Shown: positions 25,995 to 34,669, numbered from the stretch's first letter. The stretch: DNA of 64,000 nt from Polynucleobacter victoriensis (GCF_900187875.1 NZ_FYEX01000001.1:1054001-1118000); one strand, 5' to 3'. Program-made: numbers and translations. Notes: generated from the letters alone by a model not told the origin.

Positions 25995-27481
25995 GGGCGA
26001 CCTACTGGTAAATAAACCCTCATACAAGTGCCGTATTTGAGAGGGTTTTCTTGGTACACATTTTCTAAAATCTCTAGCTTGCCACCATGTTGGGTTGCAA
26101 TTTCTTTAACAATTGCCAAGCCTAATCCACTGCCTTCAATGTCACTACCTAGTACTCGATAAAAGCGCTCTAAAACACGTTGTCTTTCTTCAGGCGGAAT
26201 TCCAGGGCCAGTATCTTTCACTTCAACAATCAGCAAGCCTGGTCGATTCGAGTGTCTAACGTCAACGGTGACGCTGCCATTCGCGGGGGTATATTTAATG
26301 GCGTTATCTAAGAGATTATTGAATAGCTCTTTGATCATCACTGGATTGCCATATATTTTGTGTGCTTGGGTGGGTGGCACAAATCCTAAGTCAATATTTT
26401 TTTCCCAAGCTGCTGATAGCCAGTTTTTAGTTGCATCCTCAGCAGCTTGAGATAAATCAAAAAGAATTTTTTCGCTAAGGTTGGAAGCGTTCTCCATACG
26501 CGCTAATGAGAGTAACTGCTGAACTAAACGAGTAGCGCGCGTTGAACTGTCTGCAATTTGTTCCAAGGAGCGTTGTAGTTCATCAGGACTACTTTCACGT
26601 TGAGCAAGTTCTGCTTGCATTCTTAAACCGGCAAGAGGTGTTTTTAATTGATGTGCGGCATCAGCAATAAATCGTTTTTGAGACTGAACTGAATCTTCTA
26701 ATTGATATAGAACATCATTAAAGCTGGAGATGAGCGGCATGATTTCTTGTGGCGCGGCTCTTTCTTCGATCGGGCTTGTGTCATCTACCCGACGATTTCG
26801 AATTCTATTTTGTAGGGCGTTAAGTGGGGCTAAACCTCTGGTTAGACCAAACCAAACCAGTACAACCACAATCGGCAAAATAATAAATTGTGGAAGGATG
26901 ACGCCTTTGATAATTTCATTGGCCAACTGAGATCTTTTTTCAAGAGTTTCAGCTACCTGCACCAGGATGGGCGGACTATTTTTTGATGGGGATAAGATTA
27001 TTTGAGTGGCTGCAACCCGAACTTCATTGCCAGCAATTCTGCTATCTCTGTACGTTACAACTCCCACTTGTAGCGCATCACCATCGTGGGGTAGTGGCAC
27101 ATCTTTGTCTCCAGCAATCAACTGACCATGTTGACCTACCACTTGGAAATAAATTGTGTCATTGTCATCCGCTCTTAATATCTGTCTTGCAGACATCGGT
27201 AGCGTTAAAGAGATATGGCCATTTGTTTCTGATATTTGTTGAGAAATTGCCAGAACGCTATTTTCTAGACCTCTATCAAAAGGTGCATTTGCAATAGATT
27301 GTGCTACTAAATATGTAACAGCAATACTCATGGGCCACAAAAGTAAAAGTGGCGCCAACATCCAATCTAAGATTTCTCCAAATAGTGATCTTGGCCCTTT
27401 ATTAATTGGGCGCAAGTCATAAGACTCCGGCGGTAGAAGTTTTTGTAGTTCCGCATCTAATGCGGGCTGAACATCTACCAT
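25991..27481 (-). CDS. Sensor histidine kinase (TctE/QseC-like)
   Basis: The 496-residue kinase has two membrane segments (about 38-60 and 190-212) enclosing a periplasmic 2CSK-type sensor region, a HAMP-like linker and the H-box FIADAAHQLKTPLAGL with His277. The ATPase N-box (LFNNLLDNAIKYTP), DTGPGIP and GSGLGLAIVKEI follow. It pairs with the response regulator upstream (10-bp gap). The signal is unknown. Coupling to a DUF4212 gene suggests control of carboxylate or amino-acid uptake, which is inference. Confidence 0.93.
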   Translation of the reverse strand: MVDVQPALDAELQKLLPPESYDLRPINKGPRSLFGEILDWMLAPLLLLWPMSIAVTYLVAQSIANAPFDRGLENSVLAISQQISETNGHISLTLPMSARQILRADDNDTIYFQVVGQHGQLIAGDKDVPLPHDGDALQVGVVTYRDSRIAGNEVRVAATQIILSPSKNSPPILVQVAETLEKRSQLANEIIKGVILPQFIILPIVVVLVWFGLTRGLAPLNALQNRIRNRRVDDTSPIEERAAPQEIMPLISSFNDVLYQLEDSVQSQKRFIADAAHQLKTPLAGLRMQAELAQRESSPDELQRSLEQIADSSTRATRLVQQLLSLARMENASNLSEKILFDLSQAAEDATKNWLSAAWEKNIDLGFVPPTQAHKIYGNPVMIKELFNNLLDNAIKYTPANGSVTVDVRHSNRPGLLIVEVKDTGPGIPPEERQRVLERFYRVLGSDIEGSGLGLAIVKEIATQHGGKLEILENVYQENPLKYGTCMRVYLPVGRP

Positions 27482-27491
27482 GTGGAAAAAA

Positions 27492-28190
27492 TTATGCTTC
27501 TGGAGATTTAGCTACGGCAGGGGCTTGAAATTTTTCTAAGCAATAGCCAAGACCTCTGATTGTTGCGATTCTAATTCCGCCTACTTCAATTTTCTTGCGC
27601 AAGCGGTGAACATAAACTTCGATCGCATTGTTGCTGACCTCTTCGCCCCATTCGCATAGATGGTCAACCAACTGATCTTTTGAAACAAGGCGGCCTACGC
27701 GCTTGAGAAGTACTTCAAGAAGACCTAACTCGCGAGCAGATAGCTCAAGCATTTTTTCATCGATGTAGGCAACGCGACCGACTTGATCAAATTGCAAAGG
27801 GCCATGTTTAACTACAGTTGGGCCACCACCAGTTCCTCGGCGAGTTAGCGCTCTAACACGAGCTTCTAGTTCTGATAATGCAAAAGGTTTCGCCATGTAA
27901 TCATCGGCGCCGTGATCTAGACCTTTGACGCGTTCTTCTGTTGAGTCGGCGGCGGTCAAAATTAAGACCGGTAGCATCGAGTTTCTGGACCTTAGGCGTT
28001 TGAGAACCTCTAAGCCCGTCATTTTGGGGAGTCCTAAATCCAGAATTAACAAATCAAAAGCTTGTGCCGACAGGGCAAGATCGGCTGATTGACCGTCTTT
28101 TACATGGTCTACAGCGTAACCAGACTGTCTAAGTGACCTAGTTAGCCCGTCGGCTAACACGCTATCGTCTTCTGCAATCAGTATTCTCAT
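27492..28190 (-). CDS. OmpR/PhoB-family response regulator (TctD/QseB-like)
   Basis: The 232-residue protein has a receiver domain with acidic pocket EDD (7-9), phospho-acceptor Asp51 (LILDLGLP), conserved Lys in MAKPFALSEL, and a C-terminal winged helix (SARELGLLEVLLKRVGR, NAIEVYVHRLRKKIE, IRTIRGLGYCL-like end). An AAGG Shine-Dalgarno precedes the ATG. The divergent gap to recA carries three copies of an ATCAGCAAA-like box that could be its own binding sites. Confidence 0.95.
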   Translation of the reverse strand: MRILIAEDDSVLADGLTRSLRQSGYAVDHVKDGQSADLALSAQAFDLLILDLGLPKMTGLEVLKRLRSRNSMLPVLILTAADSTEERVKGLDHGADDYMAKPFALSELEARVRALTRRGTGGGPTVVKHGPLQFDQVGRVAYIDEKMLELSARELGLLEVLLKRVGRLVSKDQLVDHLCEWGEEVSNNAIEVYVHRLRKKIEVGGIRIATIRGLGYCLEKFQAPAVAKSPEA

Positions 28191-28198
28191 ACAACCTT

Positions 28199-28252
28199 AT
28201 CAGCAAAATCCTGCTTGTTAATCAGATATTTGCTGATATTCATCAGCAAAAT
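28199..28252. promoter_or_regulatory. Repeated ATCAGCAAA boxes between the response regulator gene and recA
   Basis: ATCAGCAAAAT occurs at 28199-28209 and 28242-28252, and the inverse TTTGCTGAT at 28229-28237. The last two form a 9-bp inverted repeat with the 4-nt spacer ATTC. The first copy ends 9 bp from the regulator start codon. The arrangement suggests an operator, possibly for autoregulation of the two-component system. Confidence 0.5.
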
Positions 28253-28303
28253 ACTAGTTTTTAATACATATTCTAGCGGGACAAAAAAATGGCTTGCGCA
28301 GAA

Positions 28304-28323
28304 TACTGTTTTTATATACAGTA
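28304..28323. promoter_or_regulatory. LexA (SOS) box upstream of recA
   Basis: TACTGTTTTTATATACAGTA matches the consensus TACTG-N10-CAGTA completely and lies 57 bp ahead of the recA start. A TTGCGC hexamer at 28294-28299 just upstream could be part of the -35 region. LexA binding here would block recA until DNA damage. The start codon is preceded by AAGGA at 28370-28374. Confidence 0.93.
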
Positions 28324-28379
28324 ATCACTGTAAATTAACTATATGACAAAAATACACCTAATTTTAAATAAGGACGACT

Positions 28380-29462
28380 ATGGAAGACCATAAGAAGAAA
28401 TCTGGATCAGCGCCCACTGATATCGAAGGAATGAGCTCTGATAAGCAAAAAGCGTTGAATGCAGCACTTGCGCAGATTGAAAAGCAATTTGGTAAGGGTT
28501 CCATCATGCGTCTTGGGGACAGCGATATTGGCCAAGACATTCAAGTTGTTTCAACTGGTTCACTGGGTTTGGATATTGCCTTGGGTGTTGGCGGTTTGGC
28601 TAGGGGGCGCGTGATTGAGATTTACGGCCCAGAATCTTCAGGTAAGACGACATTAACCTTGCACGCCGTAGCAGAAATGCAAAAGTTAGGTGGCACATGT
28701 GCGTTCATTGATGCTGAGCATGCGTTGGATGTTCAATACGCAGCAAAGTTGGGTGTAGATGTAAACAATCTATTGATTTCTCAGCCAGATACAGGCGAAC
28801 AAGCCTTGGAAATTGCAGATGCTTTGGTTCGTTCAGGTTCTATTGACCTCATCGTGATCGATTCAGTAGCAGCCCTAGTGCCTCGTGCAGAGATTGAGGG
28901 TGATATGGGGGATTCATTGCCAGGTTTGCAAGCACGCTTGATGAGCCAAGCTCTGCGCAAATTAACAGGAACTATCAAGCGCACTAATTCAATGGTGATC
29001 TTTATTAATCAGATCCGTATGAAAATTGGTGTGATGTTTGGTTCTCCAGAGACAACAACTGGCGGTAATGCATTGAAGTTTTATGCATCGATGCGTTTAG
29101 ACATTCGCCGTATTGGTAGCATTAAGAAGGGTGATGAGATTGTTGGTAATGAAACCCGTGTCAAGGTTGTTAAAAATAAAGTTTCGCCCCCATTCAGAGA
29201 GGCTATTTTTGACATCATGTATGGCGAAGGTATTTCAAGACAGGGTGAGGTCATTGATTTAGGGGTTGAGTGTGACATCGTTGAAAAATCTGGTGCTTGG
29301 TATAGCTACAACGGTGAGCGTGTTGGGCAAGGTAAAGACAATGCGCGCGAATTCTTAAAAGAAAATCCTGAAATTGCTAAAGAAATTGAAGAAAAAATTC
29401 GTGAGAAGTTGGGTGTTAACAGCGGTAGCGTAATCACGCTAAAAGAAGAGGCTGATGCCTAA
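28380..29462 (+). CDS. recA: Recombinase RecA
   Basis: The 360-residue protein has Walker A GPESSGKTT at residues 83-91, Walker B LIVIDSVAAL, the L1/L2 DNA-binding loops and the FINQIRMKIGVMFGSPETTTGG signature. It drives strand exchange and LexA autocleavage. There is a basic N-terminal extension of about 17 residues (MEDHKKKSGSAPTDIEG) before the usual start. The AAGGA ribosome site supports this longer start over the ATG at 28431. recX follows with an 8-bp overlap. Confidence 0.98.
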   Translation: MEDHKKKSGSAPTDIEGMSSDKQKALNAALAQIEKQFGKGSIMRLGDSDIGQDIQVVSTGSLGLDIALGVGGLARGRVIEIYGPESSGKTTLTLHAVAEMQKLGGTCAFIDAEHALDVQYAAKLGVDVNNLLISQPDTGEQALEIADALVRSGSIDLIVIDSVAALVPRAEIEGDMGDSLPGLQARLMSQALRKLTGTIKRTNSMVIFINQIRMKIGVMFGSPETTTGGNALKFYASMRLDIRRIGSIKKGDEIVGNETRVKVVKNKVSPPFREAIFDIMYGEGISRQGEVIDLGVECDIVEKSGAWYSYNGERVGQGKDNAREFLKENPEIAKEIEEKIREKLGVNSGSVITLKEEADA

Positions 29463-29928
29463 AGGTCAAGCCCCCAGTCTCATGGGGCGAGCTCTACGAT
29501 ATCTATCAAGAAGAGAGCATAGTCGCCAAGAGCTTCGTAAGAAGCTCTTGGTTTATGCAGAAACTGAAGATGAGGTCGATGAGTTACTGATTAAGTTAGA
29601 AAAGCAGTCTTGGCTATCCGATGAGCGCTATGCAGAAGGCCTTGCTAGACGTAAATCCGACAGATACGGCAGCTTAAAGATTGTTGATGAGTTAAAGCAG
29701 CAGTCAATCAATCCACATACCGTTAGCAAAATTAAGGAAGAGCTCAAGCAATCAGATTTAGAGCGTGCGTGGGCTTTGTGGGATAGAAAATTTTCGAGTG
29801 TTGTTGCGGTTGAACCCAAAGATCGAGCTAAACAAATGAGGTACCTTGTGGCTAAAGGTTTTCCATTAGATGTTGTTTCAAAGGTCGTTTCTGGTCGATT
29901 TACACCCAATCAAGAGTCTTTAATCTAA
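29455..29928 (+). CDS. recX: RecA regulator RecX
   Basis: The 157-residue helical protein has the RecX repeats RALRYLSRREHSRQELRKKL, LEKQSWLSDERYAEGLARRKSDRYG and the third repeat RAKQMRYLVAKGFPLDVVSKVV. RecX limits RecA filament growth. The 8-bp overlap with recA means it is made from the SOS-controlled transcript. Confidence 0.95.
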   Translation: MPKGQAPSLMGRALRYLSRREHSRQELRKKLLVYAETEDEVDELLIKLEKQSWLSDERYAEGLARRKSDRYGSLKIVDELKQQSINPHTVSKIKEELKQSDLERAWALWDRKFSSVVAVEPKDRAKQMRYLVAKGFPLDVVSKVVSGRFTPNQESLI

Positions 29929-29956
29929 AAAATTTCTGCTGGTGTAGACTTTCTAC

Positions 29957-30526
29957 ATGTCATCCTGTCCAGTAGCCCGCCAATTAATTCATACCCGTGA
30001 AATCAAAACCCAGGTCTATCGCCGAGAGGATGGGCTTTGGGATATTGAGGCCAGCTTAATTGACACCAAAGCAAAGGATTTTCCTCTTGCTAGTGGCGTT
30101 AAATTGGCGGGTGAGCCCATACACCACATGATTTTGTCTTTGGTTATTGATGATCAATTTAATGTTTTGGCTGCTAGCGCTAGGGCGCAGTCTGTTCCAT
30201 ATGCTGGTTACTGCGCCAAAATAGAACCAAATTATCAAATGTTAGTGGGTCTTAACTTACTAAATGGGTTCCGTGGCGCAGTCAAAGAGAAATTTGCAGG
30301 CATACTCGGTTGCTCACATATGACAGAGCTATCGACCATCTTGCCAACTGCAGCCATTCAGGCATTTGCTGGTGAGGTAATCAAGGTGGCAGATCACGGT
30401 ACAGGGGAAATGCCATTCCAATTAAATCGTTGCCATGCCCTTAGAACCGACGGTGATGCTGTAAAAAAATACCATCCAACATGGTTTGGAATGCCTTTGA
30501 CCCCCAAGGACATACCGAAAAAATGA
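29957..30526 (+). CDS. DUF2889 family protein of unknown function
   Basis: This 189-residue cytoplasmic protein has the DUF2889 pattern: RREDGLWDIEASLIDTK near the start, GEPIHHMILSLVIDD, AYA-type motif VPYAGYCAKIEPNYQMLVGLNLLNGFRGAVKEKFAG, GCSHMTEL and a C-terminal RCHALRTDG segment. Three conserved Cys and several His suggest metal binding, but no activity is known. It lies 28 bp after recX and may read through from recA-recX. Confidence 0.85.
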   Translation: MSSCPVARQLIHTREIKTQVYRREDGLWDIEASLIDTKAKDFPLASGVKLAGEPIHHMILSLVIDDQFNVLAASARAQSVPYAGYCAKIEPNYQMLVGLNLLNGFRGAVKEKFAGILGCSHMTELSTILPTAAIQAFAGEVIKVADHGTGEMPFQLNRCHALRTDGDAVKKYHPTWFGMPLTPKDIPKK

Positions 30527-30640
30527 TTCTGAAGCCCGAAATTGCGATAATGAGAAGCTTAGTTAGTAAAAAAACAGAATAGACAGAGTTGAGTAAGTTA
30601 GAAACATTAGTATTTTCGGACTATTAAAGAGGGAGCCTCA

Positions 30641-31801
30641 ATGAAGATCCATGAGTATCAAGGCAAGGAAATCTTGCGTCAGTTCAATGTACCAGTACCA
30701 AATGGTATTCCAGCATTAAGCGTTGATGAAGCTGTTGAAGCTGCAAAGAAATTGGGTGGACCAGTTTGGGTTGTTAAAGCTCAAATCCACGCAGGTGGCC
30801 GCGGTAAAGGTGGTGGTGTTAAGGTTGCTAAGAGCCTTGATGAAGTAAAAACATATGCGTCTCAAATTTTGGGCATGCAGTTGAAAACTCATCAAACTGG
30901 CCCAGAAGGTCAAAAAGTTCGTCGTCTACTAGTTGAAGACGGTGCAGATATTAAAAAAGAATACTACGTTGGTATCTTGACAGATCGTGCAACACAATCA
31001 GTGGTTGTGATGGCGTCAAGTGAAGGTGGTATGGATATTGAAGAAGTAGCTGCTAAGACACCAGAAAAAATCATTAAAGCGTTTGTGAACCCATTGGTAG
31101 GTTTGACAGATGCAGACGCTGCTAAATTGGCGCAAGGTATTGGCGTTCCAGAGGCTTCACAAGCTCAAGCTAAGGCTGTGTTGCAAAGCTTGTACAAAGT
31201 TTATATGGATACAGATGCATCTTTGGTTGAAATTAACCCATTGATTCTTGAAGGTAACGGCAATATCAAGGCTTTGGACGCTAAGTTCAACTTTGACTCA
31301 AATGCTCTATTCCGTCATCCAGAAATCGTGGCTTATCGCGACCTTGATGAAGAAGATCCAGCTGAAGTTGAAGCATCTAAATTTGACTTGGCCTACATTT
31401 CATTAGACGGCAATATTGGCTGTTTAGTGAATGGTGCTGGTTTGGCGATGGCAACAATGGACACAATTAAGTTGTTTGGCGGCGAGCCAGCAAACTTCTT
31501 GGACGTTGGTGGTGGTGCTACAGCTGAAAAAGTAACTGAAGCATTCAAGATCATGTTGAAGAACAAAGAAGTAAAAGCAATTTTGGTTAACATTTTCGGC
31601 GGCATCATGAAGTGTGACGTGATTGCAGATGGCGTTATCACTGCATGTAAAGCTGTGAACTTGAGCGTGCCTTTGGTTGTTCGTATGAAGGGTACTAACG
31701 AAGAGCTCGGTAAGAAGATGTTGGCTGATTCTGGCCTGCCGATTATTAGTGCAGACACGATGGCTGAAGCAGCGACTAAAGCTGTTGCAGCAGTTAAGTA
31801 A
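30641..31801 (+). CDS. sucC: Succinyl-CoA synthetase beta subunit (ADP-forming)
   Basis: The 386-residue protein begins MKIHEYQGKEILRQFNVPVP and has the ATP-grasp fold (VKAQIHAGGRGKGGGVK, EINPLILEGNG) and the C-terminal ligase domain FGGIMKCDVIADGV. It is the citric acid cycle step with substrate-level phosphorylation. A strong GAGGGAG ribosome site precedes the ATG. sucD follows after 25 bp. Confidence 0.98.
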   Translation: MKIHEYQGKEILRQFNVPVPNGIPALSVDEAVEAAKKLGGPVWVVKAQIHAGGRGKGGGVKVAKSLDEVKTYASQILGMQLKTHQTGPEGQKVRRLLVEDGADIKKEYYVGILTDRATQSVVVMASSEGGMDIEEVAAKTPEKIIKAFVNPLVGLTDADAAKLAQGIGVPEASQAQAKAVLQSLYKVYMDTDASLVEINPLILEGNGNIKALDAKFNFDSNALFRHPEIVAYRDLDEEDPAEVEASKFDLAYISLDGNIGCLVNGAGLAMATMDTIKLFGGEPANFLDVGGGATAEKVTEAFKIMLKNKEVKAILVNIFGGIMKCDVIADGVITACKAVNLSVPLVVRMKGTNEELGKKMLADSGLPIISADTMAEAATKAVAAVK

Positions 31802-31826
31802 GCCTCAGGCCACGAAAGGAATTTAA

Positions 31827-32720
31827 ATGTCTATTCTTATTAATAAAAACACACGAGTTATTACTCAAGGTATCACTGGTAAAACTGGTCAGTTCCACAC
31901 TGAAAAGTGTCAAGAGTACGCAAATGGCAAAGAATGTTTTGTTGCTGGCGTAAATCCTAAAAAAGCTGGCGAGAAAATTTTTGATATTCCTATTTATGCA
32001 TCAGTTAAAGAAGCTGCTGCTGAAACAGGTGCAACAGTTTCTGTGATTTATGTGCCACCAGCAGGTGCTGCAGCTGCTATTTGGGAAGCTGTTGAAGCTG
32101 ACTTAGATTTGGCAATCTGTATTACAGAAGGTATTCCTGTTCGCGACATGTTGGAAGTTCGCAACAAAATGGCTGCTAAAGAAGCTAAAGGCGGCAAGAA
32201 AACTTTGTTGCTAGGACCAAACTGCCCAGGTTTGATTACTCCTGATGAAATCAAGATTGGCATCATGCCAGGTCATATTCATCGTAAGGGTCGTATCGGC
32301 GTAGTAAGCCGCTCAGGTACATTAACTTATGAAGCAGTTGCTCAATTAACAGAAATCGGCTTGGGCCAATCTTCTGCTGTTGGTATTGGTGGTGACCCAA
32401 TTAATGGTCTTAAACACATTGATGTGATGAAGGCTTTTAATGATGATCCAGATACAGATGCAGTGATCATGATTGGTGAAATCGGTGGCCCAGACGAAGC
32501 TGAAGCAGCTCGCTGGTGCAAAGCTAATATGAAAAAACCAGTTGTAGGCTTTATTGCTGGTGTTACAGCTCCTGCAGGTAAGCGCATGGGTCATGCTGGT
32601 GCGTTGATTTCTGGCGGTGCAGACACTGCTGATGCCAAATTGGCCATCATGGAAGAGTGTGGCTTTACAGTGACACGTAATCCATCAGAAATGGGCAAAT
32701 TGCTTAAAGCATTGTTGTAA
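31827..32720 (+). CDS. sucD: Succinyl-CoA synthetase alpha subunit
   Basis: The 297-residue protein has a CoA-binding Rossmann domain (TRVITQGITGKTGQFHTE), LLGPNCPGLITP, VSRSGTLTYEA and the phosphohistidine loop KRMGHAGALISGG. It pairs with SucC. The operon ends at a strong hairpin terminator at 32741-32766. Confidence 0.98.
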   Translation: MSILINKNTRVITQGITGKTGQFHTEKCQEYANGKECFVAGVNPKKAGEKIFDIPIYASVKEAAAETGATVSVIYVPPAGAAAAIWEAVEADLDLAICITEGIPVRDMLEVRNKMAAKEAKGGKKTLLLGPNCPGLITPDEIKIGIMPGHIHRKGRIGVVSRSGTLTYEAVAQLTEIGLGQSSAVGIGGDPINGLKHIDVMKAFNDDPDTDAVIMIGEIGGPDEAEAARWCKANMKKPVVGFIAGVTAPAGKRMGHAGALISGGADTADAKLAIMEECGFTVTRNPSEMGKLLKALL

Positions 32721-32740
32721 TATCCATCTAATGGCAAACA

Positions 32741-32766
32741 AAACGGGAGCCTAGCTCCCGTTTTTT
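32741..32766 (+). terminator. Rho-independent terminator after sucCD
   Basis: AAACGGGAGC and GCTCCCGTTT arms with a CTA loop are followed by a T-run (32759-32766). It separates sucCD from the TerC gene. Confidence 0.93.
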
Positions 32767-32793
32767 ATTGATAAAACAAAAAAAGAGGATGAC

Positions 32794-33492
32794 ATGGAAT
32801 TTTTTACAACAATTGATTGGGCGGTGATTGCTCAAATCATCATGATTGATGTTTTGTTGGGCGGAGATAACGCTGTAGTAATTGCGTTGGCTTGCCGCAA
32901 TTTACATCCAAATCAGCGTCGCCGCGGCATCATGTGGGGAACTGCTGGAGCCATCATATTACGTATTATTTTGGTAGTTTTTGCTGTCACATTGCTAAAA
33001 ATACCATTCTTAAAGTTTACTGGTGGTCTTTTGTTGTTATGGATTGGTTATAAGTTAATGGTTCAAACAGAAGATGACGATGGCCATGAGTTGGAGGCAT
33101 CAGACAAGCTTTGGGCCGCTGTGAAAACCATCATTGTTGCTGATATCGCAATGAGTGTGGATAACGTTATTGCAATCGCTGGTGCTGCAGGCCAAGTGGA
33201 TGCAGGTCATCATCAGTTTGGTTATATCGTCTTTGGTTTGCTTGTTTCTATTCCATTAATTGTTGGGGGTAGCCAAATAGTTTTGTATTTGATTGATCGA
33301 TTCCCAATCATTGTTACCTTAGGTGCTGGCTTATTAGGTTGGATTGCCGGAGGTATGATTTTTACTGATCCTGGTTTGATCCAATATGTGGGTAATCATA
33401 TCGAGGCTTATTCAACAACAGCTGGAGTCATTGCTGCTTTGGGTGTGATGATTTTTGGAGAGTTAGCAAAACGTAGTAAACGAAAGAAATAA
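32794..33492 (+). CDS. TerC family integral membrane protein (YjbE-like)
   Basis: The 232-residue protein has seven hydrophobic segments and the two internal-repeat motifs LLGGDNAVVIALA and MSVDNVIAIAGAAG. The in-membrane acidic residues of these motifs are thought to bind metal. TerC relatives export manganese. It ends in a basic KRSKRKK tail. Unlike the second TerC gene at 63158, no yybP-ykoY riboswitch precedes it. Confidence 0.9.
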   Translation: MEFFTTIDWAVIAQIIMIDVLLGGDNAVVIALACRNLHPNQRRRGIMWGTAGAIILRIILVVFAVTLLKIPFLKFTGGLLLLWIGYKLMVQTEDDDGHELEASDKLWAAVKTIIVADIAMSVDNVIAIAGAAGQVDAGHHQFGYIVFGLLVSIPLIVGGSQIVLYLIDRFPIIVTLGAGLLGWIAGGMIFTDPGLIQYVGNHIEAYSTTAGVIAALGVMIFGELAKRSKRKK

Positions 33493-33496
33493 TTAT

Positions 33497-33584
33497 TTGC
33501 TGTAGTTTGATTCAACACAAAAATCAGAGTTTTCCTACAGCAATATCATCCCCCAAAACGCTCACCATCTGAGATGATGGTGAG
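33497..33584 (+). promoter_or_regulatory. Two-hairpin leader upstream of the pilin gene
   Basis: TTGCTGTAG (33497-33505) can pair with CTACAGCAA (33535-33543), with an inner TGATT/AATCA stem. A second hairpin, CTCACCATC (33561-33569) and GATGGTGAG (33576-33584), follows. The GGGAGG ribosome site is at 33593-33598. Neither hairpin has a U-run. They may be RNA structures in the pilin leader or sites for a DNA-binding protein. Confidence 0.5.
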
Positions 33585-33607
33585 TCTTAATTGGGAGGTC
33601 GTTAAAT

Positions 33608-34108
33608 ATGAATGAAGGTAGAAGTCACTTGCAGTTAAAAGAAAAAAATGGATTCACACTAATTGAGCTAATGGTTGTTATTGCCATTATTGGTATTTTG
33701 GCAGCCATAGCAGTTCCCAAGTATCAGGATTACATAGCTAAAACTCGTGTTGCAGAAGGATTTAGTCTTGCAGCTGGAGCAAAGTTAGCTGTGACTGAAG
33801 TATATGCAGGTAAGGGCGCTACAGATATGAGTGTGGCAACTGAGGCTACATTTAAGTCAACTTCAACTAACAGTATTAAAGAAGTAAGCATTCAAAAATC
33901 AGGTGCTATCTTGATTACTTATCAGTCAAGTGTTGCTCCGGAGGGTGCAAATCAGTTAAGTATTATTCCGGTTAATAACGCTGCCACTGAAGGAGTAAAA
34001 GCAGTTGATTTGAGCGATAAGCAAGAGCAACCTTGGGCGGGTATTTGGTCATGCAAATCACCTGAAACAACTTTGCCAGCGAAGTTGTTGCCTGCTGATT
34101 GCAAGTAA
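33608..34108 (+). CDS. Type IV pilin / PilA-like prepilin
   Basis: The 166-residue protein has a 15-residue charged leader ending in Gly, then the mature N terminus FTLIELMVVIAIIGILAAIA with Glu at position 5, the class III prepilin signature cut and methylated by PilD. The C-terminal part has two cysteines (WSCK and ADCK), which fit the disulfide-bounded D-region of a type IVa major pilin. No pilus assembly gene is nearby, so it depends on machinery encoded elsewhere. It could also be a minor pilin or competence pseudopilin. Confidence 0.9.
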   Translation: MNEGRSHLQLKEKNGFTLIELMVVIAIIGILAAIAVPKYQDYIAKTRVAEGFSLAAGAKLAVTEVYAGKGATDMSVATEATFKSTSTNSIKEVSIQKSGAILITYQSSVAPEGANQLSIIPVNNAATEGVKAVDLSDKQEQPWAGIWSCKSPETTLPAKLLPADCK

Positions 34109-34127
34109 ATTTAAGATTCATCCAAAG

Positions 34128-34156
34128 AAAAAGGCAAACCATGGTTTGCCTTTTTT
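34128..34156. terminator. Bidirectional terminator between the pilin gene and moaC
   Basis: AAAAAGGCAAACC and GGTTTGCCTTTTT arms with an AT loop leave a T-run in both directions. It serves the pilin on the plus strand and moaC on the minus strand. Confidence 0.92.
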
Positions 34157-34192
34157 AATGCGTATTAATTACTGCAAATTAAGTAGTACTAA

Positions 34193-34669
34193 TTACGCCG
34201 CTTTCCAAGTTCCAGACTTGCCGCCACTCTTCTCAAGCAACTTTACTTCTTTAATCACCATGCCACGGTCTACCGCTTTGCACATATCGTAGATTGTTAG
34301 TAGGCCAATTTGCACACCAGTTAACGCCTCGATTTCAACACCTGTTTGACCAATATTCTCAGTTGTTACTGTGCAATGAATGGTTGAGTTAGCTTCATCT
34401 GGTTGAAATTCAACAGCAACTCTTGTGAGCGCAATTGGGTGGCAAAGAGGTATTAAATCAGGGCTCTTTTTGGTGGCTTGGATGGCTGCAATTCGTGCAA
34501 TACCAATCACGTCACCCTTCTTGTGGGTGCCAGACATAACCATATCAAATGTACTTTTTTGCATTTGAATACAGCCTGTGGCCGTGGCAATGCGATGTGT
34601 GCTGGCTTTTTGCCCAACATCAACCATATGAGCTTGGCCAGTTTCATCAAAATGAGTTAGTTTGTTCAT
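34193..34669 (-). CDS. moaC: Cyclic pyranopterin monophosphate synthase MoaC
   Basis: The 158-residue protein shows the MoaC signatures KGDVIGIARIAAIQATKK, LIPLCHPIALT and VEIEALTGVQIGLLTIYDMCKAVDRGM with the conserved Lys and Asp. It forms cPMP in molybdopterin synthesis. No other moa gene lies in the window. It is divergent from the M48 peptidase with a 26-bp gap. Confidence 0.97.
   Translation of the reverse strand: MNKLTHFDETGQAHMVDVGQKASTHRIATATGCIQMQKSTFDMVMSGTHKKGDVIGIARIAAIQATKKSPDLIPLCHPIALTRVAVEFQPDEANSTIHCTVTTENIGQTGVEIEALTGVQIGLLTIYDMCKAVDRGMVIKEVKLLEKSGGKSGTWKAA

Noticed and set aside
25995..26027. Eleven-residue extension of the DUF4212 protein
   Set aside because: It lies within the kinase gene. 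The ATG at 25994 gives a coupled start and the normal family length.
26983..27297. 104-residue frame opposite the TctE-like kinase
   Set aside because: It is a shadow frame with no motif, inside the kinase sensor region.
31393..31758. 121-residue open frame opposite sucC
   Set aside because: It is an antisense shadow of a highly conserved gene, and its composition mirrors sucC codons.
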